From NCBI GenBank assembly GCA_016719535.1, contig JADJYX010000001.1, positions 372,001 to 436,000 on the forward strand: a DNA stretch of 64,000 nt. Direction: 5' to 3'. The DNA is from Rubrivivax sp. Lineage in GTDB: Bacteria; Pseudomonadota; Gammaproteobacteria; Burkholderiales; Burkholderiaceae_C. Positions 1 through 9,170 of this stretch are shown here, piece by piece; within the stretch, counting starts at the first letter, position 1; each line of letters begins with the position of its first letter. Position numbers and translations under genes: made by a program. The notes beneath the pieces were generated by a model, which saw only the letters and a program-made list of their open reading frames with translations, was not told where the DNA came from and searched no databases.

Positions 1-353
1 CGTCGGTCTTCGTGCTCGGCGACTTCCTGGCCGACGACGCCATGTGCCGTGACCTGGGTGCGCTGCGCCAGCGCTGCACGGCGCTGCACGCGATGCAGAT
101 GCGCAGCGACGCCGAGACCCGGCTCGCGCCGGCCGGGGAGGTCGACCTCGTCGACGCCGAAAGCGGCCGGCAGGCCCGGGTGATGGCGGATGCGCAAGCC
201 GAGGCCATCGCCGCCACGGCCCGCGCCGCCATGACGGCCCGGCTGCAGGCCTTCTGCCTGCGCCATGGCATTGCCTTCACCGACTGGGAGATCGGGCAGC
301 CGTGGCGCTGGGCCTTGCTGCAACACCTGATGCGGGCGCGCGCCAATTGCTGA
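1..353 (+). CDS. DUF58 domain protein, C-terminal part only (cut by window edge)
   Basis: The reading frame is already open at base 3 and runs to the stop at 351-353, so only about the last 116 residues are present. The visible start (S-V-F-V-L-G-D-F-L) resembles the beta-strand of DUF58 proteins that ends in a conserved DF(L/W). It is followed by the family's usual stretch about a property list (E-V-D-L-V-D-A-E-S-G) and a C-terminal region ending in a Cys. DUF58 proteins are von Willebrand-like proteins usually encoded with a MoxR AAA+ ATPase and BatA/BatB-type membrane proteins, which is what follows here. The stop overlaps the probable start of the next gene. The role is inferred from family and context; the upstream MoxR gene, if present, lies outside the window. 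Confidence 0.7.
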   Translation, partial: SVFVLGDFLADDAMCRDLGALRQRCTALHAMQMRSDAETRLAPAGEVDLVDAESGRQARVMADAQAEAIAATARAAMTARLQAFCLRHGIAFTDWEIGQPWRWALLQHLMRARANC

Positions 354-1906
354 GCTGGGTCACCCCCCTGTGGCTGCTCGGCCTGGCCATGCTGCCGCTG
401 ATCCGCTGGCTGCACCGCGGCGGGCCACGGCGGCAGGCGCTGACGGTGTCGCGCCTGGCGCTGTGGCAGGGCGCCGAACGGCCCGGCCCGGCCGGCGGCG
501 AGCGCCGGCCGCCCGACCCGGCATGGCGCCGCCGTGCGCTGCTGACGGCGCTGCTGGTGATCGCGCTGGCCGAACCGCAGTGGCATTCGTCGCGGGCGCG
601 CATCACCGTCTGGCTGGACGATTCGCTGCACATGCTCACGCGCGAGGACGGCACCACGCGGCTGGACGCGGGCTGGGCGGCGCTGCAGGCACAGCTGGCC
701 GCCAGCGGGCCGGCCGAGGTCGAACTGCGATCGCTCGGCGATCCCTGGCGCACGAGGGGCGCGCCCGACGCCGCGCTGCTGGCCGCGGTGGCCGCCGAGG
801 CCGGGCGGCACGAACCCGGCCCGCCCCCCGAGGCCCTGCTGTCGCGCGACCGCCAGCACTGGCTGCTGACCGACGGTGCCGACGCCTCGCTGCTCGACTG
901 GGGCAGCGGCCGCGGGCCGGACCACCTCGTCGCGGTGGGCCGGACGCAGCGCAATGCCGGGCTGCAGCGGCTGGCCGCCCGGCGCGACCCGGAGGATCCG
1001 CAGCGGCTGCAATTGCTGGTCGTGGCCATCAACGGCGGTGCGGCGGAAGAAACGCGGGAGATCGTCGTCGCCGACGACAGCGGCGAGCAGGGCCGCACCT
1101 TGCGCACCATCGCCGCGGGCCGCACGGCGTCGTGGCGGCTGACCCTTCCCGCGGCCGGGGTGGGCCGGCTGCGTGCCGTGCTGCAGCCGGGCGACGCACT
1201 GGCGGCCGACGATGAGCTGCGGCTGGACCTGGCCCCGCTGCGCCGCCGGCGCCTGGCCGTCGATGCGGCCTGTCCGCCTTCCGTGCAGGCCGCCGTCGAT
1301 GCCCACCCCCGCCTCGAGCGCGGCAGCTTGGACGCTGCCGAGGCCGCCATCGACTGCAGCGGCCTGCGTGCGCCGCTGCCGACGGTCAGCCTGCAGGCAC
1401 GGCAGCTGCCCACGCCGCTGACGGCAGCGCTGCGCTGGTCGTCGGCCTGGCCAGCGGCACAACGCGTGGTGCTCGACCCCGACCGGCTGCGCAGCGCCGC
1501 GCGGCTCGAGGTCGGCCGCGCCGATGTGGTGCTGCTGGCTGCCGGCGACGAGGCGCTGATCGTGCGCCGCGACGGGCAACCCGCTCGCATCGAGACCGCG
1601 CTGGACTTCGGTGCCGGTGCCGGCGGCGCGGCTGCCGAACGGCCGCTGCTGCTCAACCGGATGCTCGAGCAGCTGCTGGGCGAACCGCTGCTCGATGGCG
1701 TGGCCATGGCCGAGCGCAGCGCGGCCGCATCGCGCGTGGTGCCGCAGACGGCTGCGCCGCCTGCGCAACGGCCGGATCGGGCCGTGGCCACGGGTCGGCC
1801 ACGCGCGGCGACGCAGGCGCTGCTGCTGGCCGCGCTGGCGGTGCTGGGCTGGGAACTGGCCGTGCTGGCCCGGCAGTCGGCCCGCCGCCGTGCGGGCACG
1901 CCGTGA
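347..1906 (+). CDS. BatA-like membrane protein with degenerate vWA domain
   Basis: About 520 residues. The N-terminus (S-W-V-T-P-L-W-L-L-G-L-A-M-L-P) is the typical BatA N-terminal hydrophobic segment. A von Willebrand-like region follows, with V-W-L-D-D-S-L-H-M-L in place of the canonical DxSxS metal site, and a strand reading L-L-T-D-G-A. A C-terminal transmembrane segment lies near 1805-1880. A TTG at 347 puts the protein start directly at the BatA motif and overlaps the upstream stop by 7 bases; a GTG at 302 in the same frame would add 15 residues. Neither has a convincing ribosome binding site. It overlaps the next gene by 4 bases (GTGA), indicating translational coupling. It probably forms an envelope complex with the flanking DUF58 and vWA proteins; the true function is unknown. 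Confidence 0.7.
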   Translation: MLSWVTPLWLLGLAMLPLIRWLHRGGPRRQALTVSRLALWQGAERPGPAGGERRPPDPAWRRRALLTALLVIALAEPQWHSSRARITVWLDDSLHMLTREDGTTRLDAGWAALQAQLAASGPAEVELRSLGDPWRTRGAPDAALLAAVAAEAGRHEPGPPPEALLSRDRQHWLLTDGADASLLDWGSGRGPDHLVAVGRTQRNAGLQRLAARRDPEDPQRLQLLVVAINGGAAEETREIVVADDSGEQGRTLRTIAAGRTASWRLTLPAAGVGRLRAVLQPGDALAADDELRLDLAPLRRRRLAVDAACPPSVQAAVDAHPRLERGSLDAAEAAIDCSGLRAPLPTVSLQARQLPTPLTAALRWSSAWPAAQRVVLDPDRLRSAARLEVGRADVVLLAAGDEALIVRRDGQPARIETALDFGAGAGGAAAERPLLLNRMLEQLLGEPLLDGVAMAERSAAASRVVPQTAAPPAQRPDRAVATGRPRAATQALLLAALAVLGWELAVLARQSARRRAGTP

Positions 1907-4335
1907 GCGCGCGCCGCAGCCTGCTGGCGCTGGCCCTGCAGTGCGGGGCGCTGGCGGCGCTGCTGGCGGCGCTGGCGGGCGTGGCCTGGCTCGATCCGCG
2001 CAGTCAGCCCCGGCTGGCGGTGCTGGTCGACCGCTCCGACAGCATGCCGCCGGCCGCCGCCGATGCCGCGCTGGCCGAGGTCACACGGGCGGCCCGCGCG
2101 GCCGGCTTTGGCGATGCGCGCATCCTCGAATTCGCCGGACAGGCCGGCGCAGAGGCCGGCGCGGGCGACGCCGCCGCGGCCTGGGCCGCCCTGCAGCCTT
2201 CGTCCACCGACATCGAGACAGCGCTGCAGGCGGCACTCGGGCTGCATGCGCAGTCGGCCTTCGATGCCATGGTGCTGATTTCCGACGGCCACGCGAGCGC
2301 CGGCGACACCGCGCGCGGGCTGGCCGCCGCGCGCGGCGCCGGCTTGCCGGTGCACTGGCTCGGCGTCGGGCGGCCGGCGCCGGCCGCACGCATCGCCGAG
2401 GTCTCGGCGCCGCGCGATGCCCGGGCCGGCCAGCCGCTGCGTCTGGTGGCGCCGGTGGCGGCGGCCGGCCCCTGGCGGTTGACCGCCACCGCCCGCACGC
2501 CCGGCGGCCAGGTGCTGACCGCCCGCGCCGAAGGGCGTGGCGGCGCGACGGCCACCCTCGATCTCGAGGCGCCGCCGCCCGGGCCGCTGCGCGTGGACCT
2601 GGCACTCGACGACACCGCCACCGGCGCCGTGCTGGACCGCTGGCCCGATGCCGCCCTGGTGGAGATCCAGGCCGCTGCGCCGCTGCTGTATGCCGACGGC
2701 GGCGCCGGCGGCGCCTTCGCGCGCAGCCTGCAGCGCGGCGGCTGGGCCCTCGACCGCGTGCCGGCCACCCGGCTCGACAGCCTGGCCGACGCGCTCGGCG
2801 GCTACCGCGCGGTGGTGCTCGACGATGTTGCGCTGGCCGACGCCGGACCGCGCTGGTGGCAGGCGCTGGCCGATGCCGTGCGCCGGCAGGGCCTCGGCCT
2901 GCTGGTGCTCGGCGGCGAGCGCTCCTTCGCGCTGGGTGGCTATCGTGAATCGGTGCTCGAATCGGTGCTGCCGGTGCGGTCGGAACCGGCGGCGCTGCGG
3001 CCGGCGGTGGCGATGGTCTTCGCCGTCGACAAGTCGGGCAGCATGGGCCAGGGCAGCGACGGCGTCGATCGCCTGCAATGGGCGCAGCGTGCCGTGATCG
3101 AGACCGCCCGCGGGCTGGACGACAGCGATGCGCTCGGCCTGGTGGTCTTCGACGCCGAGCCGCGCGTGCTGCTGCCGCTGGCGCCGGTGCCGGCGGCGCG
3201 GCCGGCGCTGGCGCGCGACTGGCCGGTGCAGGCGCGCGGCGGCACGCGGCTGGCACCGGCGCTCCAGGCGGCCATCGGCGAGCTCGAACATGCGCCGGCC
3301 GCGCGCCGCCTGCTCGTGCTGGCCAGCGACGGCTTCGTCGATGCCTCGCCGCTGGATGCCCTGCGCGCGCGCATCGCGCGTGCCCGCATCGAGACCGTCG
3401 TGCTGGGCATCGGTGCCGATGCCGATCTGGGCGCGCTCGAACGCGCCGTCGGCGGCGATGCCTCACGGCTGCTGCGCGTCAACCAGCCGGCCGAACTGCC
3501 GCGCGCGATGCGCGCCGGGGTCGAGCGCGTGCGCGCCCGCGTCGAGCGCGGCACGATCGCGGCGCAGCAGCGTGCACCGCTGCCCTTTGCGCCCGCCCAG
3601 CTGGCCGACTGGCCGCCGGTTGCCGCCCATCCGGTGACGCAGGCGCGGCCCGAGGCCATGGTGTCGGTGACGTCGGCAAGCGGCGAGCCGCTGGTGGCCT
3701 GGCAGCAGGTCGGCCAGGGCCGCGTCGCGGTGGTCACCAGCGGCCTGGGCCCCTGGGCGCCGCGCTGGCTGCCATGGCGAGAGTGGCCGCGGCTGGCGGG
3801 CGGTCTGGCCGGCTGGGTCGGCGGCCAGACGCCGACCGCCGCGATGGCCCTGAAGGTGCTGGACCGACCCGAAGGCCTGAGCGTCGAAGTCGACCAGGCG
3901 GACGGAGCCGACGGGCCGGAACAGCCGGCGCCGTCGATCGTCGTGACCACGCCGACGGGTGCCGTGCAGACGCTGGCCGCCGAGCCGGTGGCGCCGGGCC
4001 GGATGCGCGCACGCCTGCCCGCGGCCGGACCGGGCCTGTACGCGCTGACGATGGCCACGGCGCAGGGATCGCAGCGCTTGCTGCACCTTCGGCGCGCACC
4101 GCTCGAGCAGCGCAGCTGGGGCCTGAATGCCCAGGCGCAGGCCTGGCGCACCGCCGGCCTGGTGACGGACTGGGACGCCGCCGCCTTGACGCGCCCGCGC
4201 GGCGGCGATCGCAGTCGTCCGCTCGACCGCACGCTGGTGACGCTGGCGCTGCTGCTGATGCTGGCCGGCGTGGCGGTCGATCGCCTGCCGGCGCTCGCGC
4301 TGCGCGGGCGCTGGCGGTGGCCGCCGCGTGCCTGA
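1903..4335 (+). CDS. Membrane-anchored von Willebrand factor A / glutamine amidotransferase-like protein
   Basis: 810 residues. An N-terminal transmembrane helix spans about residues 7-30. A first vWA-like region carries D-R-S-D-S at about residues 43-47. A glutamine amidotransferase class I-like fold lies around 255-355 (G-L-G-L-L-V-L-G-G-E-R-S-F). A second vWA domain with an intact MIDAS motif D-K-S-G-S-M begins near residue 375. A final transmembrane helix lies near residue 780-800. This layout (helix, vWA, amidotransferase-like fold, vWA, helix) is known for membrane proteins encoded beside DUF58/BatA genes. It starts on GTG at 1903 inside the preceding stop. It likely exposes metal-binding vWA domains to the periplasm, but the ligand is not known. 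It ends the operon; 369 bases follow before the next gene. Confidence 0.75.
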   Translation: MSARRSLLALALQCGALAALLAALAGVAWLDPRSQPRLAVLVDRSDSMPPAAADAALAEVTRAARAAGFGDARILEFAGQAGAEAGAGDAAAAWAALQPSSTDIETALQAALGLHAQSAFDAMVLISDGHASAGDTARGLAAARGAGLPVHWLGVGRPAPAARIAEVSAPRDARAGQPLRLVAPVAAAGPWRLTATARTPGGQVLTARAEGRGGATATLDLEAPPPGPLRVDLALDDTATGAVLDRWPDAALVEIQAAAPLLYADGGAGGAFARSLQRGGWALDRVPATRLDSLADALGGYRAVVLDDVALADAGPRWWQALADAVRRQGLGLLVLGGERSFALGGYRESVLESVLPVRSEPAALRPAVAMVFAVDKSGSMGQGSDGVDRLQWAQRAVIETARGLDDSDALGLVVFDAEPRVLLPLAPVPAARPALARDWPVQARGGTRLAPALQAAIGELEHAPAARRLLVLASDGFVDASPLDALRARIARARIETVVLGIGADADLGALERAVGGDASRLLRVNQPAELPRAMRAGVERVRARVERGTIAAQQRAPLPFAPAQLADWPPVAAHPVTQARPEAMVSVTSASGEPLVAWQQVGQGRVAVVTSGLGPWAPRWLPWREWPRLAGGLAGWVGGQTPTAAMALKVLDRPEGLSVEVDQADGADGPEQPAPSIVVTTPTGAVQTLAAEPVAPGRMRARLPAAGPGLYALTMATAQGSQRLLHLRRAPLEQRSWGLNAQAQAWRTAGLVTDWDAAALTRPRGGDRSRPLDRTLVTLALLLMLAGVAVDRLPALALRGRWRWPPRA

Positions 4336-4704
4336 CCCGGCACCCGCCCTGGCGCGGCCTGCGGCGCCGGCGCATCGGCGACCGGCACGATGCCGCTGGC
4401 CGTCCCGAACGGCCGCCTGCAGCGCGTGCCATCCCGTGCGGACTGTCACGCGATGCCGCCGCCGACCCCCCTGCGTGGAGCATGTCCGGCACGGAGCGGG
4501 CCGATACACTGGCTCGGGCATCCTGCTCGCGGGCGCTCAGGCATCGAGCGCCGCCGCAGCAGGGGACGCGTCAAGCAGCGGTCACCCGCGGCCGGTCGCG
4601 CGGCAGGATCGCCGCACCCGTCAGGAGAGAAGGCAGTTGGACCAGCGATGCGGCACAGGCGCCGAGCGGCCGCGAGACGGCAACGATCGGCGAAGGCCCG
4701 GGCC
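4336..4704. other. Intergenic region upstream of the ebo cluster
   Basis: 369 bases without a convincing gene. Several reading frames cross it but none shows recognisable protein sequence. It should contain the promoter of the ebo cluster. A weak candidate -10 element (GATACA) lies near 4502-4507 without a good -35 match. I see no terminator with a T-run for the upstream operon. Confidence 0.4.
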
Positions 4705-6087
4705 ATGACCCCGACGCTCGTGCTCGACATCGTCGGGCTGACCCCCGCCCTGCTGCCGCATGCGCCGCACCTGCAGGCGCTGGCGCAACAAGGCGCGATG
4801 CGGCCGCTGCAGACGGTGCTGCCGGCCGTCACCACCACCGTGCAGTCCACGCTGCTGACGGGCCTGCAGCCGCGCGACCACGGCATCGTGGCCAATGGCT
4901 GGTATTTCCGCGACCTGTCCGAGATCTGGCTGTGGCGGCAATCGAACCGGCTCGTGGGGGGCGAGAAGATCTGGGAGGCGGCGCGGCGGCGCGACCCGGC
5001 GTTCACCTGCGCCAAGCTGTTCTGGTGGTACAACATGTACGCCAGCGTCGACGTGGCCGTGACACCGCGGCCGATGTACCTGGCCGACGGGCGCAAGCTG
5101 CCCGACATCCACACCCACCCGGCGGCCTTGCGCGACGACCTGCAGGGGCACCTGGGGCAGTTTCCGCTGTTCGAGTTCTGGGGGCCGGGCGCCGGCATCG
5201 GGTCGAGCCGCTGGATCGCCGACAGCAGCCTGCGCGTGATGCAGCAGCGGCAGCCGACGCTCACGCTGATCTACCTGCCCCACCTCGACTACGACCTGCA
5301 GCGCTTCGGGCCCCACCATCCCGGCATCGCGGCCCAGGTGGCGGCCGTCGATGCGCTGTGTGCGCCGCTGATCGAGCAGGCGCGCCGGATGGGCGGCCAC
5401 GTGGTGGCGCTGTCGGAATACGGCATCACCGAGGTGTCGCGGCCGGTGCACATCAACCGCGCGCTGCGGCAGGCGGGCTGGCTGCAGGTGCGCGTCGAGC
5501 GCGGGCTGGAACAGCTCGATGCCGGCGCGTCGGACGCCTTTGCGGTCGCCGACCACCAGCTGGCGCATGTCTATGTCGCGCGGCCGGAGTTGTTGCCCGC
5601 GGTCGCCGCCTGCCTGCGCGCACTGCCGGGCGTGGAAGCCGTGCTCGACGACGAAGGCAAGCGCGCCGCGGGGCTCGACCACCCGCGCTCGGGCGAACTG
5701 GTCGCGGTGGCCGCCGCCGACAGCTGGTTCACCTACTACCACTTCCTGGACGACGCGCGCGCGCCGGACTTTGCGCGCACGGTGGACATCCACCGCAAGC
5801 CGGGCTACGACCCGGTGGAGCTGTTCATCGATGCGCGCATCCGCATGCCCAGGCTGGCGGTCGCTACGCGCCTGGCGCGCAAGGCACTCGGCATGCGCTA
5901 CCTGATGGACGTCATCGGGCTCGACGCGTCGAGGGTGCGCGGCTCTCATGGCCGGCCGACCGACCGCGCCGAAGACGGGCCCTTGTTCATCACCTCCGCG
6001 CCCGAGCACCTGCCCGGCGACGGGCCGGTGCCGGCCACGGCCGTCAAGCAAGTGCTGCTCGATCACCTGTTCGGAGGCCGCACATGA
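4705..6087 (+). CDS. eboF: EboF-like alkaline phosphatase / nucleotide pyrophosphatase family protein
   Basis: 460 residues of the type I phosphodiesterase/nucleotide pyrophosphatase (alkaline phosphatase superfamily) fold. The opening V-L-D-I-V-G-L and the downstream P-A-V-T-T-T-V-Q-S-T-L segment (residues about 34-44) supply the first metal ligand and the catalytic Thr region. Later Asp/His ligands appear in L-P-H-L-D-Y-D and in the H-V-V-A-L-S-E-Y-G segment. A D-H-Q-L-A-H-V-Y-V motif lies near residue 285. The ATG at 4705 follows a GC-rich leader and starts directly at the domain; upstream ATGs would add non-conserved sequence. The stop overlaps the eboA start (ATGA). In the ebo/EDB clusters of cyanobacteria and pseudomonads this member is annotated as an alkaline-phosphatase-like protein. 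The substrate is unknown. Confidence 0.8.
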   Translation: MTPTLVLDIVGLTPALLPHAPHLQALAQQGAMRPLQTVLPAVTTTVQSTLLTGLQPRDHGIVANGWYFRDLSEIWLWRQSNRLVGGEKIWEAARRRDPAFTCAKLFWWYNMYASVDVAVTPRPMYLADGRKLPDIHTHPAALRDDLQGHLGQFPLFEFWGPGAGIGSSRWIADSSLRVMQQRQPTLTLIYLPHLDYDLQRFGPHHPGIAAQVAAVDALCAPLIEQARRMGGHVVALSEYGITEVSRPVHINRALRQAGWLQVRVERGLEQLDAGASDAFAVADHQLAHVYVARPELLPAVAACLRALPGVEAVLDDEGKRAAGLDHPRSGELVAVAAADSWFTYYHFLDDARAPDFARTVDIHRKPGYDPVELFIDARIRMPRLAVATRLARKALGMRYLMDVIGLDASRVRGSHGRPTDRAEDGPLFITSAPEHLPGDGPVPATAVKQVLLDHLFGGRT

Positions 6088-6980
6088 ACGCGCGCGAACC
6101 CTCGTCGGGCCCTGCCAGCCCCGCAGCCGCCGCATTGCTGCAGCGCTGGCTGGAGGACCGGCTGGATGCCGCCGGCACGCAGTGGCTGCGCGAGGCCGTG
6201 GCCGGCGTGGCCGCGGATGCCGGCGACCGGGCCTTGTTCCGCAGCGTCAGCCTGGTCTCGCGCCGGCTCGGCAAGGCCGCGCTGGCGCCGGGCGCTGCGG
6301 CGCTGGCCGAAGCCGACCAGGCCCGTCCCGGCTGGGACCCGTCGACCTGGACGCTGGACCAGGCCGCGCGCGTGCTGCTGCTGCTGGCAGGCGGCCGCGA
6401 TGCCGACGGCTTCGTGCACCGGCTGGACCAGCTGTGCGCGACCGCCGACCTCGACGAACTCGTGGCCTTCCACCGCGGCCTGCCGCTCTACCCCTTTGCC
6501 GAACGCCATCGCCAGCGCGCCGCCGAGGGGCTGCGCTCGAACATGCGCCCGGTCTTCGAGGCGGTCGCGCACCGCAACCCCTACCCTGGCGAGCAACTGT
6601 CCGAGCCGGCCTGGAACCAGATGGTGCTGAAGGCCTTGTTCGTGGGCAGCGTGCTGCATCCGGTCGTCGGCCTCGACCGCCGCGCCAATGCCGCGCTGGC
6701 GCGCATGCTGGCCGACCATGCGCACGAGCGCTGGGCCGCGCGCCGCCCGGTGAGCCCGGAACTCTGGCGCTGCATCGGCCCTTTTGCCGGCGGCGCCTTG
6801 CTCGACGACCTGGCCCGCGTGCTCGCGACCGGTTCGCCACCCGAGCGCGCCGCGGCCCTGCTGGCGCTGCGGGCATCGCCCGACCCGCACGCGAAGCGGC
6901 TGATCGATGAGCATGCCGCACTGCGTGACGACTTGGCCGCGCGGCGCATCGACTGGTCCACGGTTCTCGCTTACAACTGA
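6084..6980 (+). CDS. eboA: EboA domain-containing protein
   Basis: 298 residues, starting on ATG 6084 inside the eboF stop codon, with a GGAGG-like site at 6073. The protein has no transmembrane segment and looks helical, with repeated Leu/Ala-rich helices. Features matching the EboA family are the N-terminal L-L-Q-R-W-L-E segment, Y-P-F-A-E-R near residue 140, an A-W-N-Q-M-V-L-K-A-L-F-V-G segment near residue 180, and the C-terminal repeat-like helices ending S-P-D-P-H-A-K-R-L. EboA has no established biochemical activity and is the defining member of the cluster. Its position between eboF and eboB and the close spacing support one transcript. Confidence 0.8.
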   Translation: MNAREPSSGPASPAAAALLQRWLEDRLDAAGTQWLREAVAGVAADAGDRALFRSVSLVSRRLGKAALAPGAAALAEADQARPGWDPSTWTLDQAARVLLLLAGGRDADGFVHRLDQLCATADLDELVAFHRGLPLYPFAERHRQRAAEGLRSNMRPVFEAVAHRNPYPGEQLSEPAWNQMVLKALFVGSVLHPVVGLDRRANAALARMLADHAHERWAARRPVSPELWRCIGPFAGGALLDDLARVLATGSPPERAAALLALRASPDPHAKRLIDEHAALRDDLAARRIDWSTVLAYN

Positions 6981-6999
6981 TCCCGCCCGGAGGTCTGCC

Positions 7000-7920
7000 A
7001 TGCGTTTCATCGACCCGCACATCCACATGTCGGCCCGCACGACCGATGACTACGAACGCATGCGCGATGCCGGCATCGTGGCGGTGATCGAACCGGCGTT
7101 CTGGCTGGGCCAGCCGCGCACCCATGTCGGCAGCTTCATCGACTACCTGTCGAGCCTGGTCGGCTGGGAGCGTTTCCGGGCGTCGCAGTTCGGCATCCGC
7201 CACTACTGCACGATCGGCCTCAACAGCAAGGAGGCCAACAACGAGGCGCTGGCCGAGGCGGTGATGGACATCCTGCCGCGCTACCTGTCCAAGGAAGGCG
7301 TGGTGGCGGTCGGCGAGATCGGCTACGACGACCAGACCGAACTCGAGGACCGCTACTACCGCGCGCAGCTGCAGCTGGCGCGCGAGTTCGACATGATGGT
7401 GATGGTGCATACGCCGCACCGCGACAAGAAGGCCGGCACCATCCGCAGCATGGAGGTCGCGCTCGAGATGGGGCTGCCGCCCCACCGCGTGGTGATCGAC
7501 CACAACAACGAGGAGACCGTGCGCGACGTGCTCGACCGCGGCTTCTGGGCCGCCTTCACGCTCTACCCGCAGACCAAGATGGGGCACGAGCGCATGGTCG
7601 AGATCGTCCGCCAGTACGGATCGGAGCGCATCTTCGTCGACTCCAGCGCCGACTGGGGCGTGTCCGACCCGCTGGCGGTGCCTAAGACGGCGCAGCTGAT
7701 GCTGACGCGCGGCATCGCCCCGGCGCATGTCGAGGCCACCTGCTACCGCAATGCCCTGCTCGCCTATGGCCAGAGCGGCCAGTTCAGCGAGAGCGACTGG
7801 CTCGAGCCGCAGGCCATCGACCAGCGCGAGCTGTTCGAAGGCAACAGCGTGCTGCGCGGACAGGCGCCGCGCATCGACGAGCCGGTCGCAGCGGCCGAAG
7901 GCGCAACCGTGCGCGCCTGA
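7000..7920 (+). CDS. eboB: EboB, TatD-like metal-dependent hydrolase
   Basis: 306 residues. A TIM-barrel amidohydrolase of the TatD type: D-P-H-I-H-M at residues 5-10 gives the HxH metal pair, G-E-I-G-Y-D near 105-110 gives the Glu ligand, M-V-H-T-P-H near 131 and V-I-D-H-N near 165 give His ligands, and I-F-V-D-S-S-A-D-W-G near 213 gives the final Asp. Start ATG 7000 is preceded by GGAGG at 6989-6993. It lies 19 bases after eboA and 38 bases before eboD. TatD family members are metal-dependent nucleases or hydrolases; in ebo clusters the substrate has not been defined. All expected ligands are present, so the enzyme is probably active. Confidence 0.85.
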   Translation: MRFIDPHIHMSARTTDDYERMRDAGIVAVIEPAFWLGQPRTHVGSFIDYLSSLVGWERFRASQFGIRHYCTIGLNSKEANNEALAEAVMDILPRYLSKEGVVAVGEIGYDDQTELEDRYYRAQLQLAREFDMMVMVHTPHRDKKAGTIRSMEVALEMGLPPHRVVIDHNNEETVRDVLDRGFWAAFTLYPQTKMGHERMVEIVRQYGSERIFVDSSADWGVSDPLAVPKTAQLMLTRGIAPAHVEATCYRNALLAYGQSGQFSESDWLEPQAIDQRELFEGNSVLRGQAPRIDEPVAAAEGATVRA

Positions 7921-7958
7921 ACGGCCGCAATCCCCTGCCCATCCTGGAGCCGACCATC

Positions 7959-9170
7959 GTGAGCGCAAAGATCAGCGTGCTGCCGCAGCGAGAGGACCCG
8001 CCGACGGCCGTCTACCTGCAGTCCTTCGCCGTGCGCTACGAATACCCGGTGTTCTTCACCGAGAACCTGTTCGCACGCGACAACACGATCTTCCGCGACA
8101 CGCTGCTGCGGCGCGAGCCCAAGCGCCGCCATCGGGTGGTGGTCTTCATCGATGCCAACGTGGCGGCGTCGTTTCCCTCGCTCGCCCATGACATCGCCGG
8201 CTATGCCGACCACCATGCCGAATCGATGCGGCTGCTGGCGCTGCCGGAAACGGTGCCGGGCGGCGAGTCGGTGAAGAACGATCCGGCGCTGCTGACGAAG
8301 CTGCAGCGCCGGCTGGTCGACCTCGGCGTCGACCGGCAGGCCTTCGTCGTCGGCATCGGCGGCGGCGCCTTTCTCGACATGGTCGGCTATGTCGCTTCGT
8401 CCACCCACCGCGGCATCCGCCACGTGCGCGTGCCGACCACGGTGCTGGCGCAGAACGACTCTGGCGTCGGCGTCAAGAACGGCGTCAACGCCTTCGGTGC
8501 AAAAAACCTGATCGGCAGCTTCGCGCCGCCGTTTGCCGTCATCAACGATGCGGCCTTCCTGCGCACGCTGCATCCGCGCGACAAGATCGCCGGCGTTGCC
8601 GAGGCGGTGAAGGTGGCACTGATCCGCGACCGCGGCTTCTTCGAGTGGCTGGAAGCCCATGCCGACGACCTGCGCGCGTGCGAGGCCGCGGCCATGCGGC
8701 ACATGATCCGGCGCTGCGCCGAGCTGCACATGCGGCAGATCGCCCATGGCGGCGACCCCTTCGAGACCGGCAGCGCGCGCCCGCTGGACTATGGCCACTG
8801 GGCCGCCCACCGGCTGGAAGCGCTGACGGCGCACGAACTGCGCCACGGCGAAGCGGTGGCCATCGGCCTGGCGCTGGACACGCGCTATTCGGTGCAGACC
8901 GGCCTGCTGCGCATCGGCGAGGACGCGCGCGTGCATGCGCTGCTCAAGCGCCTGGGCTTTCACCTCTGGCATCCGGCGCTGGAATGGCGCGACGCCGACG
9001 GCCGCTGGCAGCTGCTGCGCGGGCTGGAGGAATTCCGCGAACACCTGGGCGGCGACCTGACCATCACCCTGCTGCGCGACATCGGCGTCGGCGAGGAGGT
9101 GCACCAGATGGACCGCGACGAGATCCTGCGCGCGCTGGCCTGGCTGCGCCAGCGGGAGCATGGCGTGTGA
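7959..9170 (+). CDS. eboD: EboD, 3-dehydroquinate synthase-like sugar phosphate cyclase
   Basis: 403 residues of the NAD-dependent sugar phosphate cyclase family. The nucleotide-binding Gly-rich segment is G-I-G-G-G-A-F-L-D-M near residue 131. Metal ligands are visible as E in A-G-V-A-E-A-V-K-V-A-L, H in D-Y-G-H-W-A-A-H and H in L-R-H-G-E-A-V-A-I-G. It starts on GTG 7959. It differs from housekeeping AroB in its N-terminal segment (Y-P-V-F-F-T-E-N-L-F) and belongs with the EboD/EDB cyclases near the EEVS/DDGS side of the superfamily by context. The sugar substrate and product are not known. It overlaps eboE by 4 bases (GTGA). Confidence 0.85.
   Translation: MSAKISVLPQREDPPTAVYLQSFAVRYEYPVFFTENLFARDNTIFRDTLLRREPKRRHRVVVFIDANVAASFPSLAHDIAGYADHHAESMRLLALPETVPGGESVKNDPALLTKLQRRLVDLGVDRQAFVVGIGGGAFLDMVGYVASSTHRGIRHVRVPTTVLAQNDSGVGVKNGVNAFGAKNLIGSFAPPFAVINDAAFLRTLHPRDKIAGVAEAVKVALIRDRGFFEWLEAHADDLRACEAAAMRHMIRRCAELHMRQIAHGGDPFETGSARPLDYGHWAAHRLEALTAHELRHGEAVAIGLALDTRYSVQTGLLRIGEDARVHALLKRLGFHLWHPALEWRDADGRWQLLRGLEEFREHLGGDLTITLLRDIGVGEEVHQMDRDEILRALAWLRQREHGV

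Noticed and set aside
277..3291. A 1004-codon open frame on the minus strand opposite the BatA/vWA genes
   Set aside because: It is antisense to two well-supported genes, Arg/Ala-rich and without recognisable domains; high GC makes such shadow frames common.
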